In this document: positions 32,366 through 43,150 of the stretch, piece by piece
Numbering within the stretch: the first letter of the stretch is position 1
Layout: every line of letters begins with the position of its first letter
NCBI RefSeq assembly: GCF_014356525.2
Contig: NC_052506.1
Location: 8,983,698 to 9,047,697 of the forward strand
Source: Nilaparvata lugens
Taxonomy: Eukaryota > Arthropoda > Insecta > Hemiptera > Delphacidae
Direction of reading: 5' to 3'
Length of the DNA stretch: 64,000 nucleotides
Notes under the pieces: generated by a model
Seen by the model: the letters and a program-made list of their open reading frames with translations, nothing else
Told to the model about the DNA's origin: nothing
The model's database searches: none
Made by a program: the position numbers and the translations under genes

Positions 32366-33165
32366 TAGACAGGAAATAACAGTGCATGGGCATTGCTCAA
32401 TTAGAGTGTGAAGGAGTGATATACCTCATTAGTATCAAACTTTAACCTATTAATTAAAGCTGTTTTGAACTGTTCATTAACTAAGTGTTTAATTGCAGTC
32501 AAATTATAAGAAAAAAAGATTTAGGTACCTAAATGTTACGAGAAGTATTGTATTGTATCTCTTATGTATTGCCAGAGAAAACTTGAGATTGTTTCATTCT
32601 ATGGCATTGCCTATGAATGAATAAATAACCCGTTTTGAGTACTGTGTGTTTCACATAGTACGAGTATCTTTGGTAAAATGAAACTGTCGAAAAATGTTCA
32701 TAATTCGAGTACTAGAAGATAGAGGAAAAACGTGCATGAGAATCATAAACATGATGCTATCGAATAGCTTGTCTACTAAGCCATTAATAAACACAAATGA
32801 AATTTCTAATGAATGAGTTCACATAGCCGGTTCAACAGAATCACGGCGAACTCGTGTTTCAAGCTTTGATCAATCGCCGTAATAATTTAGGTGGCACTGG
32901 AATTTGAAACTTGAATGAGTCGTTAGTTGCAGAATGTATGTGGCATGTAAGGCAACACAGGATTTGTGACTCTCTATATTGTATCATATTCATCATCAGT
33001 CAGTTTCACTTTCTATGAAAATATACATTTCGTGTATGGAATTTCACAGGGAATGTTATTACTCATCCTCACCTTAATCACTCATAGATCATGATCAACT
33101 ATCATTTGAGGTATTAATTCATGTAGCCTATCTGAAAAGAATCGACCATTCTTTATACAATAATA
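32366..33165. other. No gene or repeat recognised
   Basis: AT-rich single-copy sequence without an ORF of note. Confidence 0.4.
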
Positions 33166-33452
33166 ATTCACAGATGGAAATTACTGAGATATTGCAATTA
33201 TTCTAAAAATGAGATATTGCAATTATTGCAATCAAGATAATGCTAATGAATTAATTATTATTATTAAACGAAAATCAAAATTATTATTATTAAACAAATT
33301 AGAGCATTTAATTTGGATTTTCGTTTAATAATAAGAATGATAATTGTTGAAATAAACCAATTTGTTCTTGTTATTCACAACATTGAAAACTTATAATGGA
33401 TGTATACCAACATGATAGGATCATTGCTATTTAATCTTAACATAAGTAATTA

Positions 33453-33643
33453 ATCATATAGTTGTTTCCTATGCAGCTGTGTGATGCTGGTAGTCTCTCA
33501 AATTGTGCCGTTCATACACTATCACCCCAGCAAAACAGTAAAAATTGACAATAATCAACAGTAATCGGCTTGAGATAACAGTAAAAGTTGTGACATAAAT
33601 TCCCTATACCATGGGATACCTACTTACGCTATTGTTTCTCTAT
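33453..33643. mobile_element. MITE M1, 5'-truncated copy
   Basis: Begins inside the family at AGTTGTTTCCTATGCAGCTG and is complete to the right end GCTATTGTTTCTCTATG. It abuts the 183-bp tandem repeat array. Confidence 0.75.
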
Positions 33644-33650
33644 GGTATTA

Positions 33651-34210
33651 CCCACTCCAAAAATTTGATAGGTTTAACGAATTTGTTTTTGTTATCTACA
33701 TAATTGATACCTTTAAATGAGCGCATACCAACATTACGAAATGCTACCTTATCGTAGAACATAGTTCATGTGGAGAAGGTTTTTCTACTAGTTGATATAC
33801 ACCTCGTCATAACATATTTTCGATAGAGTATCACCCACTCCAAAAATTTGATAGGTTTAACCAATTTGTTTTTGTTATCTACATAATTGATACCTTTAAA
33901 TGAGCGCATACCAACATTACAAAATGCTACCTTATCGTAGAACATAGTTCGTGTGGAGCAGTTTTTCCTACTAGTTGATATACGCCTCGTCATAACATAT
34001 TTTTGATAGAGTACCACCCACTCTAAAAATCTTATCAGTTTACCCAATTTGCTTTTGTTATTTACATAATTGATACCTTTAAATGAGCGCATACAAACAC
34101 TACAGAATGCTAATTTATCGTAAAACATAGGTTTTCCTACTAGTTGAGATATACCTTGTTATAACGCATTTTCGAAGGAGTATCACCCACTCCAAAAATT
34201 TGATAGGATT
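33651..34210. repeat. 183-bp tandem repeat, three units plus a partial fourth
   Basis: CCCACTCCAAAAATTTGATA starts at 33651 and 33834; a diverged form starts at 34017 and the next at 34186 (spacings 183, 183, 169). The first two spacings are multiples of three, so the minus strand stays open for 120 codons (34128-33766). The encoded repeat (SFKGINYV, then KYVMTRRIST) is not known to me. Confidence 0.92.
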
Positions 34211-34609
34211 CCTTCCTTTCTAGTTCCTTGATACATATTTTCCTCAAGCTTTGTAAAGCTATCATAGAATGTATAAAATACTATAAAGCTTTTGAATAGG
34301 ATAACCTGTATCAGCTCCATAAATGAAGTATGTACACCAAGTTTCAATCACATTACCGAATTGTAAATCACATTTATCACAGATAGTGTATGTAAAAATA
34401 TCTTGTTTCCAAAGTTGCCAAAATCGGATATCTATCAGTGTGCTGATCGTAGTGGAAGTCAGTAGTTCGAATAATACTCATTTGTAGACGCCTCTCATGT
34501 AAAGTAGGTACTTTCATACTTGAAGGAAGAAGATATACGAATACGAAATTATAGAGCAAAGTTTGAACTGCATCGAGTGCGGTGCTATTTATGAGATACA
34601 CAGTTCCAT

Positions 34610-35100
34610 CTATTCCTGGATGCACACACAAGCTAGTGTCTGCATTGTTGCGTCTCCTTGGTAAACAAGAACTGAATGCGACAAGCAAAACTTGCCCTAT
34701 CTTTTGAGAGAGATGGAGTGAGGAGGAGAGAGAAGGAGGTGTTGGTAGAGCATCATCCGGCGTGTGTTTGTTTCACGGCGCCCAATACACTAGAATCGTT
34801 GAATTTATACCTTGCTTATTGCGGGGAGCGGGAAATGAGCTTGGGGGAAAGGAAAGCTTGGTTCCTCTGTTTGGGAAACGAAAATTGGGTTTCGCTATCG
34901 GCAGTGCATCTGCACGTTTCCTTGTGGCGGGGGTCGATTCCGAAGGAAGCTCTCCAGATGAGAAATGCAGGCTACGTGAGAGCACAAAACACTGCAAAAC
35001 ACCAGTAGTCGGTCCAGTCAGGTGTGAACCAACCATTTATCAGCTAATTGCCCAAGTTGTAAAACATCTTCGATGAGCTCCTCCATCAATGGAACCTTCG
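34610..35100. other. GC-richer single-copy island with overlapping ORFs
   Basis: Three overlapping frames of 87-110 codons on both strands (34676-35008, 34762-35076, and 35036-34773 minus). None is recognisable and no splice context is evident. Candidate exon or regulatory DNA only. Confidence 0.25.
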
Positions 35101-35129
35101 GCCGTGTGATTCCAATCGATTTGAACTCT

Positions 35130-35600
35130 AGTACAAATACAAATAAATTTTATTCCCATTAATATACAAATAAACAATCTAATCAATAAAATGTACATAA
35201 TATTCAAAAATACTATATATGAAATTTACTACAAATATAAATAAATTGTTATCTCTTTTCTGTATAGGGCTACTTGTAATATAAATATAAAGAAAATAAA
35301 AATCTCAGTACCCTTTTTTTGAAATATTTTATCACAACATGTTTCCGACATTTATGCCATTTTCAAATGATATGAAGTAAAAGTGATAAGAATCTTCCAG
35401 TAGTATTTATTTATTTACTTCAAATCACTTGAAAATGGCATAAATGTCCGAAACATGTTGTGATAAAATATTTCAAAAAAAGGGGACTGAGATTTTTATT
35501 TTCTTTATATTTATAAATAAATTGCATTTTTTCGGAAATTATCCTACTCAACTATGGGAAACCCATGTTCTAGAGCAGGTCATCCTAGTATCTAGGAGAC
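35130..35600 (-). mobile_element. LINE 3'-end fragment split by a PLE foldback
   Basis: Minus-strand match to 41035-41215: AACATGGGTTTCCCATAGTT, then TTCCGAAAAAATGCAATTTA, then TGTAGTAAATTTCATATA, then a GGAATAAAATTTATTTG tail. It is interrupted at 35249-35511. No coding sequence survives. Confidence 0.65.
35249..35511. mobile_element. Palindromic PLE-tail element, 13-bp TSD
   Basis: 263 bp between perfect TATAAATAAATTG repeats (35236-35248 and 35512-35524). It begins TTATCTCTTTTCTGTATAGG. The ~85-bp arms contain AAAATCTCAGTACC, ATCACAACATGTTTCCGACA and ATGCCATTTTCAA with their inverses. The empty site is seen in the LINE copy at 41095. Confidence 0.85.
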
Positions 35601-35835
35601 TCACCGTGAATTCATTGTGCAGTAATAATACTGACACACAGATAATTTGTTTGGTTGTTTTTTCCAAGTAGTTTTTCTCTAAGAACGTTTTCTAATGTTA
35701 GTTCAGTGAATTTTGTTTTGAATACAAATTGTACTTGTTTTATTGTGATGTTAAGGTAGTATATTTTGGTTTTTACCTGTTGCTCCCATTGTGAAATAAA
35801 TAAATAGATAAATAAATAGAGAGCATTGTAGTGTT

Positions 35836-35890
35836 AGTAAAGTAAATTCGTATGGCTTTTGTTGGTGGGGAGTCCCTTGCGGGAATTGTA
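35836..35890 (-). mobile_element. SINE S1, 3'-end fragment
   Basis: AGTAAATTCGTATGGCTTTT then GTTGGTGGGGAGTCCCTTGC. This is the last ~55 bp of the S1 family. Confidence 0.7.
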
Positions 35891-35978
35891 GTGTTAATAG
35901 AATGGTGTAGTATAGTGGTAGTAAAAATAGTTATATTTCGATAATTCCGTATCTTTGCCTTTTAGGCGTATCTATCAG

Positions 35979-36254
35979 CATAGAGAAACAATAGCATAAA
36001 TATATATCCTATGGTATAGGGCATTTATGTCGCAACTTTTACTGTTATTACTGTCAGCCGATTACTGTCGATTATTGTCGATTTTTACTGTTTTGACGGT
36101 AAGAGTGAACGAACGGCACAGTATGAGGGACTACCAGCGTCATAAAGCTTCACGGGAAAGAACTACGTGGACTATCGGCTTGAGATAACAGTAAAAGTTG
36201 CGACATAAACGCCCTATACCATGGGATATCTATTTATGCTATTGTTTCTCTATG
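35979..36254. mobile_element. MITE M1, complete copy
   Basis: 276 bp with ends CATAGAGAAACAATAGCAT and ATGCTATTGTTTCTCTATG. The arms contain TTTATGTCGCAACTTTTACT and AGTAAAAGTTGCGACATAAA. The centre is ACGAACGGCACAGTATGAGG. Confidence 0.9.
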
Positions 36255-36304
36255 CTATTAGTATTATAGGACAGAAAAAAGTTGCTCATCAGTACCTAGA
36301 ATAA

Positions 36305-36557
36305 AAAAAAGTAAATTCGTATGGCTTTTGTTGGTGGGGAGTCCCTTGCGGGAAGGTCCCACAGCCTGAATATATAATTTAAGCCGTCTCAATGGGCCTT
36401 ACGACTGTCATACTTCAGCCGGGACCGACAGTTTAACGTGCCCATCCGATAACACGGGAGTGATCTGGTTAAAAAACGTTTGGTTATGAGTGGGATTGAA
36501 CCCGGGATCTCTGTGCTGCTACGCAAGCACTCTATCCACTAGACCACGGATCACTCC
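36305..36557 (-). mobile_element. tRNA-derived SINE S1, full copy with 14-bp TSD
   Basis: 253 bp between perfect AGTACCTAGAATAA repeats (36291-36304 and 36558-36571). The minus strand begins GGAGTGATCCGTGGTCTAGT. The A box is TGGTCTAGTGG and the B box GGGTTCAATCC, as in a tRNA gene. The unrelated body continues through CGTGTTATCGGATGGGCACG, GGTCCCGGCTGAAGTATGAC and ACTCCCCACCAACAAAAGCC. The tail is A-rich. Pol III transcription is expected from the boxes. Confidence 0.9.
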
Positions 36558-36819
36558 AGTACCTAGAATAAGATTAGTCATCTATCGTTGAATGAAAAAA
36601 AATTAATTATTAGCATTTGAACAAATGCAAATTCCAATTTATTTCCATCAATGAGAATTTACTATCTAAAGTATGAGAATTACTATTCCTGGAATGTAAT
36701 GCACGTCAAGTAATTAATAGTCATGAACATCAATATCAAAATATGCACAGTTAATAGTTTTCACGATAGTTCTAATCCTTTTAACAATACTGTAATAGCG
36801 GAACACAAAATAGTGTCCC

Positions 36820-37280
36820 CATTCTATTCGAGTTGGTCGCGCTCAGCACTGTAGTAACTGAATACTGCTGATAAAGCTCGGGTTGGCTAGGAAGCCTGAC
36901 TGGCCTAAAGGACTAAAGTACGGTAAGCAAGAAAGATCTCAGAGGAATAGGCATAAGTAGTAGGGTAGGTGGAAGGGTGGGGAGAGGAGCCTCAGTTGCC
37001 TTCAGCAGGCATAAATAATTGATGGAAGCGCTTAAAGGAAGCCACTTTGCAGGTAATCTGTTACATACGAACTGATAATAAGATCTCGCGCCTTCATATG
37101 ACGATAAGCTGACGAGCTGCCGTCGTTATGGGCCGCCGACATCCGAAATCCTAATCTGAAGGTCGCCGAGTAATCAATCAACATCAGCACGCATAGGATC
37201 CTTCAACCGTCAGCTTGTTGATCGTTAGTAGTACAGTCTCGACTCCAACAATTCACTCAGCTTCGCCTCATTATTACAGA
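36820..37280. other. Single-copy island, candidate regulatory DNA
   Basis: GC-richer sequence with CAGGCATAAATAATTGATGG, ACGAGCTGCCGTCGTTATGG and AGTAATCAATCAACATCAGC. The ATAATTGAT and AATCAATCA motifs resemble homeodomain-type sites, but such short motifs occur by chance. No ORF. Confidence 0.25.
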
Positions 37281-37361
37281 CAGTTTCACAAGAAAAATTA
37301 CTCCAAGTCTTCCATAGTTCATTTAAATAACTGGTGTGGATCTAGTCTTAAAGATTGATAA

Positions 37362-37532
37362 CTTTTTGTGTAGTTGAGAAGTTGATATTGTGGTAATTAT
37401 TCACATTGAATGAAAAAGACTGAGAAATTGTCAAAAAACCATTGATTTCAATGGTTTTTTTGAATGAAAAAGACTGAGAAATAGTGACTGATTCAGTGGT
37501 TTTTTTGACAATTTCTCAGTCTTTTTCATTCA
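37362..37532. mobile_element. Palindromic PLE-tail element, 12-bp TSD
   Basis: 171 bp between perfect AAAGATTGATAA repeats (37350-37361 and 37533-37544). It contains TGTGGTAATTATTCACATTG, the inverse of the right end of the 3803-4063 element. The block AATGAAAAAGACTGAGAAAT occurs twice in one sense and once inverted. Confidence 0.8.
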
Positions 37533-38084
37533 AAAGATTGATAAGTTTGATTTTACTCTACCAGGAATATTCTCAGCCCAACCTTTTCAAGGAAGAGAAA
37601 AAAGGGAAAATTTTTTCCAGATTTCTAGATGCTTTACAAGCTGTAAATGCTCGTTTATAGTGGAGAGATCGTTAAAACATTATGGAAACAAGCTATGTCT
37701 GTGTCCTATTACATGTTTCCGTCTCTTTAAACATTCATCAGTCACATTCATTTGCTCTCACTTAACATGTAGAGAGAACATCGTAGTCATGTTCACTGTC
37801 AAATATTTCACAGTCAGAACATCTTCTGTACATACTTCAAAACTCTTTTTACTTCCCTGGTCTTCCTACAGTTGAAAAATGCATTACTTGAAAAAACGAC
37901 CAACTCATTGGATAATAAACTGTTTTTAATTTTACTTCAACAGAAAATCATCCGAACCTCTCAGAGACGTTGATTTTGAGTAATTAACTTACATTATAAT
38001 CACCAAATTAATATATTACTTCCTTTCCAAATGGAACATTTCATCAATAGTTTACTTTATTTGATCTACATGCTTCAGCTTTCA

Positions 38085-38775
38085 AATTTGGAAAGTTTTT
38101 CATATCAGAGTTATTGCATACGTGAATATAATGATTCCAGGTGAGTTGGGATAAATTAAATTCAAAAAAATTATACTAACACATTCACATACACTGCGGA
38201 AATACTGATATTTACTGATATTCAAAGTACCTGCAAACTTCTATTACATGACAGAAGGGAGCCAATTTTCTAGCAGCATACTTTGGTGAATGAACATAAT
38301 TTCTAGAGAAGATTTCAGAGTTTAATAGTTTCTTCACATTAGAGTTATTACATACATATAATGATTCCAGGTAATATGGGATAAATTAAATACAAAAAAA
38401 GTAAGTAAAGTAAATTCGTATGGCTTTTGTTGGTGGGGAGTCCCTTGCGGGAAGGTCCCACCGCCTGAATATATAATTTAAGCCGTCAATGGGCCTTACG
38501 ACTGTCATACTTCCGGGACCGACTAACAGCCGGGACCGACCGTTTAACGTGCCCATCCGATAACACGGGAGTGATCTGGTTAAAAAACGTTTGATATTGA
38601 GAGGGTTTGAACCCGGGATCTCTATGCTGCTATGCAGGCACTCTATCCACTAGACCACGGATCACTCCAATACGAAAAAAAAAATACTACCACATTCTCA
38701 AACACTGCAGAAATACTGATATTTCAATTGGAAGCCTTTTCCTATCACATGACAAAACGGAACCAGTTCACTATA
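38085..38775. repeat. ~220-bp tandem duplication split by a SINE
   Basis: ATAATGATTCCAGGT, then GGGATAAATTAAAT, then ACTGCGGAAATACTGATATT occurs at ~38128-38225. It recurs as 38357-38400 plus 38669-38720, with the SINE at 38401-38668 between the halves of the second unit. Confidence 0.8.
38401..38668 (-). mobile_element. tRNA-derived SINE S1, full copy
   Basis: The minus strand starts GGAGTGATCCGTGGTCTAGT and has the B box GGGTTCAAACC. The body is as in 36305-36557 but with a short internal repetition of the CGGGACCGAC block (38514-38540). AATACAAAAAAA and AATACGAAAAAA flank it, a 12-bp TSD with one mismatch. Confidence 0.85.
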
Positions 38776-38905
38776 GTGAGGTCCACGTTATAACGGCATT
38801 GTTTAATCAGCAATGGTATTGCTATCCTTGTCTATCATTCAACAAAGCGCATAGCACTATGTCTTTTTCGCTTTGCTCTGTTGCCAGATCGTCTTTTACA
38901 ATGTA
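38771..38905. mobile_element. MITE M3, half copy
   Basis: CTATAGTGAGGTCCACGTTA then TGCTATCCTTGTCTATCATT; the right arm is missing. It abuts the R1 element. Confidence 0.7.
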
Positions 38906-38921
38906 GAATCATATCCTATCA

Positions 38922-39330
38922 TATTGAGTGAGCAATTTCTGTATTTTTATATCTGGTTATTTATTTATATTTATATCTGGTTATTTATGTTCAACGGATC
39001 TCGAAAACGGCTCCAACGATTTTCACGAAATTTGGAACATAGTAGGTTTATGATATAAAAATTCGATTGCACTAGGTCTCATCCTTGGGAAAACTCGCTG
39101 AACGACATTAAAGGGATAATTCATCCTTGGCTGAAACAGCTGAGACTTTCGTCGTCTGTGGATGGTAAAAAGTGAGCGAGTGATTCTGAGGAAAATCAAA
39201 ATATCGAATCACCGAAATTCTTAAGCTGACGTATAGCCAGCTGTAAAATATAAACACGATCATTTTAGAGAATTGTGTTCTGTTTATCAATGAATAAAAA
39301 TAACGAGCGAAGCTCGGTGCCCCAATATTT
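38922..39330 (+). mobile_element. R1 short interspersed element, copy 2
   Basis: Complete, ending with AACGAGCGAAGCTCGGTGCC. A minus-strand 60-codon ORF (39290-39108) appears in several copies, but only because the nucleotide sequence is shared. Confidence 0.7.
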
Positions 39331-39415
39331 AATAATTAATTAGCAAAATATTTCGTCTTAATTATGAAAATTCATTCTGAAATTATTGAAAAAAATTATT
39401 TCATGCCTAATAAAA

Positions 39416-39823
39416 TACTAGTAGTTCTGTGAACAGTAGACCTCATGCAGTATTCTCATCCACAAGTACCTGATTGAAACTATTGACCTTATGGAAATAC
39501 AGCAATAGACTGGCTTCTCCACACATCTGTGTAATCACTTCTCAGCTGATTTATGATGAATAATTCTATAGTCTGATTTTTACTCCAATATTGGCGTATG
39601 AAGGAGGCTCCTTTTTCTTTTTATATTAACCTTGAAATTTCCAAATACCTCGTATATACCTGTCAGATTTCATGAAAATCTATTACCTCGTTTCGCTGTA
39701 AATGCGCAACATAAAAACATATAAACATTTAAACATTCAAACATTTGAACATTTAAACATTAAGAGAAATGCCAAACCGTCGATTTGAATCTTAGACCTC
39801 ACTTCGCTCGTTCAATAATTGAT
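39416..39823. mobile_element. R2 interspersed repeat, copy 2
   Basis: Matches 7619-8035 from CTAGTAGTTCTGTGAACAGT to AGACCTCACTTCGCTCG. It includes a small expansion of an AAACATTTAAACATT-type repeat (39715-39760). Confidence 0.7.
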
Positions 39824-39867
39824 TATTTCAAACGAGAATGGACATTACATCAATAAACCTGTATCAG

Positions 39868-39960
39868 CTACCGTCTATAGAAGGCATTGACAATACAGAG
39901 GATGGGCAACGTTGTTCTTCTATCTTTCTCCACTGCCATTACAATGTGGACCTCACTATA
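39868..39960. mobile_element. MITE M3, right half
   Basis: GGCAACGTTGTTCTTCTATC, TTTCTCCACTGCCATTACAA, TGTGGACCTCACTATAG. A similar stretch is carried by the duplicated units at 49190-49290 and 50912-51012. Confidence 0.65.
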
Positions 39961-40199
39961 GCAACTTAATTTAGTGAATGAACCCGGTTTTAAACAAGAT
40001 AAAAAGGTCACTGTCCTAAAATAGAAACGCTCTTTCCTCTACACAAAAACTTGTCGAAAATGTTTAACTTTCCAGAAATAAACTGATAAATTCTGTGTGT
40101 GACTGTGCAAAGTGGAAAGTGAGAGTTTTGTGCCGAGTCACTCAATTCGTTTTGTAGCGTGATCGGCCAGCAAATTGGTTGGTGGCATTTTTGAATGAT

Positions 40200-40690
40200 C
40201 AAGATAGGCCTGATGCGAGAATGGTGAATGGAATGTATGGAAATGGGGCAGCCGGGAGGTAAGCGGATGAAAATGAGGTTGTTGTGGTCAGGGTTGGGGG
40301 AGGGGTAGGAGGAGGTGGAGGATGAGGAGGAGGATGCATCGATCCCTCAATTTGATGGATGAGCTTCAGGAATTGGTTGGCTGGTTCGGTCATCCATTCT
40401 TGCCCACTATCCAACCGTCCAGTCAATGTTCACGCAATTAATTGCAGCTGATAAAACAAGACCGAGCTGGTGCGTGGCGTATGTTTCGACTGCGCGACTG
40501 AGTCCCCCGGGAGCTGTGCAATACCCAGAGGACAATACAGCCGGCTCTGCCCAAACAGATGTTACAAGGAATCGATTGGCTTTTAAAAACGTCTATTCTG
40601 TGACTTCTGATGGATTGGATAGTAATTACAACTCTAGCTGCTTCAAATATTTTCCATGCTAACTGGAGTTCCATGTTTCCTGGTCTCTGG
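40200..40690. other. GC-richer single-copy island
   Basis: Includes a strongly G-rich strand (40280-40335, GGGTTGGGGGAGGGG, then GGAGGAGG repeats) and overlapping ORFs of 75-78 codons on both strands. No protein similarity recognised. Confidence 0.25.
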
Positions 40691-41005
40691 AAAACTAAAC
40701 TTTAATCAGCAGTTGAATCAAATTTATGGATTGATAGAAAATGCATATCTCAAACTTCATTAGAAAGGCAGATTTCTCATCAATTTCTGGACATTTAATG
40801 CCATTTATACAATGGATCGAATGGTAATTACAATGCTAGCTGCTTCAAACCTTTTCCATGCTAACTAGAATTCCATGTTTCCAAGTCTCTGGAAAACTAA
40901 ACTTTAATCAGCAGTTGAATGAAATCCATGCACTGATGAAAAATTAATATTTTAATCTTCAATTAAAAAGACAGAGGGAAAGTGTCTCATCAATTGTTGG
41001 ACACT
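40618..41005. repeat. ~204-bp tandem duplication
   Basis: GTAATTACAACTCTAGCTGC (near 40622) and GTAATTACAATGCTAGCTGC (near 40826) open two parallel units that share TTTTCCATGCTAACT and CTTTAATCAGCAGTTGAAT. Identity is ~80%. Confidence 0.8.
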
Positions 41006-41034
41006 TACGGTTGTTTGGTCAATGTCAGTTTATG

Positions 41035-41215
41035 TCTGCTCTGGAACATGGGTTTCCCATAGTTGAGTAGGTTAATTTCCGAAAAAATGCAATTTACTTA
41101 TATTTGTAGTAAATTTCATATATTGTATTTTGAATATTATGTACATTTTATTGATTAGATTGTTTATTTGTATATTAATGGAAATAAAATTAATTTGTAT
41201 TGTATTATTGTAAAC
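41035..41215 (+). mobile_element. LINE 3'-end fragment
   Basis: Plus-strand partner of 35130-35600 without the PLE insertion; it therefore shows the empty site. It ends GGAAATAAAATTAATTTGTA. Confidence 0.65.
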
Positions 41216-41332
41216 AAAAACTTCATATTAAACTGCCCCATTTCATATAAATAAATCCATACTAAGTATTGGCATGTTTGCTGTACCTAGTTGTTCGAAC
41301 TCACTGCCGGCGCACAAGTTTTCTTTGCATGT

Positions 41333-41425
41333 AGTGCCATTTTGTAAGTTAGAATATTAATTTATTCTATCAATCTGTATTATTTTATGGCAAATAAATG
41401 AAATTGAATTTGAATTTATTATTTG
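41333..41425 (+). mobile_element. LINE-like 3' tail fragment
   Basis: GCCATTTTGTAAGTTAGAAT then ATTTTATGGCAAATAAATGA with a GAATTTGAATTT tail, as at 4081-4170. Confidence 0.5.
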
Positions 41426-41660
41426 TTACAATGTGGTTAATTCTGAGTAGCCACAAGCTGATTCAATTGAGTTTAAGCTTCCACTGTGCAAGCGATCCTC
41501 AATATATTATTTCATATAAGTGGTTTACTTTGTTCTTAGCCAAGAACAAGTTCTCTGATTTCTGTTAACAAGTTCAAAGCCATGATAACTTATCATGTTA
41601 CATGCTACATTGTTAACAAGTACCAAGAGCTATGTGACTGCAATAATTGATATAATTTAG

Positions 41661-41915
41661 AAAATCATTTTGGGCTTGAAAACTTCACCCTGGATATCTT
41701 AGCACTCTACATTTCATTGGCCTATATCCTGGTTTTTGAAAAAGCCATCTACAAAGTCTATGACCTGGTTTCTAGGATACACAATTAAGAAAATCATTTT
41801 GGGCTACAAAACTCCACCCTGGAGATCTAGCACTCTATACATTTCATTGGTCTATCATGGTTTTACGGAATTCATCTAGGAAGTTTATGGCCTGGATTCT
41901 AGGACACTTATTAAC
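41661..41915. repeat. ~129-bp tandem duplication
   Basis: AAAATCATTTTGGGCT starts near 41661 and 41790. Both units continue with CACCCTGGA, then CACTCTA, then CATTTCATTGG and GGAC/GGAT-type ends. Confidence 0.85.
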
Positions 41916-41989
41916 TCTAATGAAACATTAAACCTAATGGTATATTTGATACAAAAAGTGGTCTATGAATTATTAAACCTATTGGTTAT

Positions 41990-42090
41990 GTGTAACCTGA
42001 TCTAAATTTTCGAGATGAATAATACAAGGTTACCTCATTTTTTCTCTCCCTATCATTTTGATGATGTACTTATTGTATGAATCAAAAATG
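41990..42090 (+). repeat. SINE-like dispersed repeat, partial
   Basis: TTATGTGTAACCTGATCTAA, then TTTTCTCTCCCTATCATTTT, then GATGATGTACTTATTGTATG. These are the family's middle and 3' parts. Confidence 0.4.
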
Positions 42091-42114
42091 GTAAATTAAG
42101 GTCAGTAAGTGTCT

Positions 42115-42500
42115 AGAAACCCTAGAAACATGTGCTCTTGATGTTGATTGCCGGATTACCCTAATATTCCATAAGGAATCATCATCACTCTACCAATCAC
42201 TAACCAAGAATTTGCGTCCTAATCAGATTTTAGGTCATTCATTAGTGGATTGAGGCCCACCACTTGACGCCGGGTATCAAGCGACAATGATTGATGAACA
42301 GCCGTGACCAGTTAGTTGTGGTCGGAGAACTTTGATGATGCCACTAACTGTATCAATAAGCCGACGTCAGCTAACCAATTGAGGGTCATTGTAGCTCGGC
42401 ACCGTCGTTCGCTTCCATATAATAATAATATAGTTCTATGATCGCTTCCCATCAGCCTCGACTTCAACAAATTCAAGCTACAGCTGATGAGCACGGACTG
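42115..42500. other. Single-copy stretch, no gene recognised
   Basis: Moderately GC-rich (GAGGCCCACCACTTGACGCC near 42251). The 60-codon minus-strand frame at 42494 is unrecognised. Confidence 0.3.
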
Positions 42501-42584
42501 TTTCCATAGCTTGTCACCTCGACGAACAGTTTTGATTGATACATAATTGAATTTGTTATGTGAACCTCTACAGGCTCACTAACC

Positions 42585-42735
42585 GCCGGTTGTACAAAGG
42601 CCAGTTAAAATTTAACCGTGATTAACTGCCATAATAACCAAATCAGAGAAGATTTCTTTTGAAAAACTTCTTTCCGATTGGCTCTCGTAGCATTCAATCA
42701 TGATGAAAAATTTATAGATTTTTATGCAACCTGCC
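42585..42735. mobile_element. MITE M2, diverged copy
   Basis: Left GCCGGTTGTACAAAGGCCAG and right GATTTTTATGCAACCTGCC. The central ACCAAATCAGAGAAG/CTTCTTTCCGATTGG pair is retained. Confidence 0.7.
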
Positions 42736-42864
42736 TAAATAGTTCCATATATTTCATAACGGAAATGCTGTTCTGATCTAGGAGGACTAAATAAAGGGTA
42801 TAAGGTAGAAAAAAGAAATGTATTTTCCGGTTAGAAGCATCGTTGAAATTCTCACACCTTTTGG

Positions 42865-43150
42865 TAGAGAGTTAGTGGGGAGGATATTTTTAATATTCTT
42901 CCCGAAGAATGGACATTGATATGTCCAAAGCTCCGCCAATTTATGTAGATGCATAACAATATAATTATCTGTAGTTATTATATTACAAATTGCTTTTTCA
43001 TATCATACATATACAGTTCAATAATTATTTTCTTAGTCTATATTATGTAAATTCATCTATAATTTTGCTGTATTGTAAGCTATTGTATATGAGTGTATTA
43101 AGCCAGATATTGTAATCTACATAAATAAAGTACTCAATCAATCAATCAAA
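42865..43150 (+). mobile_element. LINE 3' end with (AATC)n tail
   Basis: Plus-sense copy of the 1728-2025 family. It runs from TTGGTAGAGAGTTAGTGGGG to ACATAAATAAAGTACTCAAT then CAATCAATC. Confidence 0.6.

Noticed and set aside
29690..33345. CRISPR array or bacterial insertion in the regions of short repeats
   Set aside because: The repeats are SINE ends, tandem MITEs and microsatellites; no regular repeat-spacer structure or bacterial gene is present.
36480..36557. Functional tRNA gene on the minus strand
   Set aside because: The tRNA-like head is continuous with a SINE body, has a retrotransposition TSD and recurs at 38590-38668.
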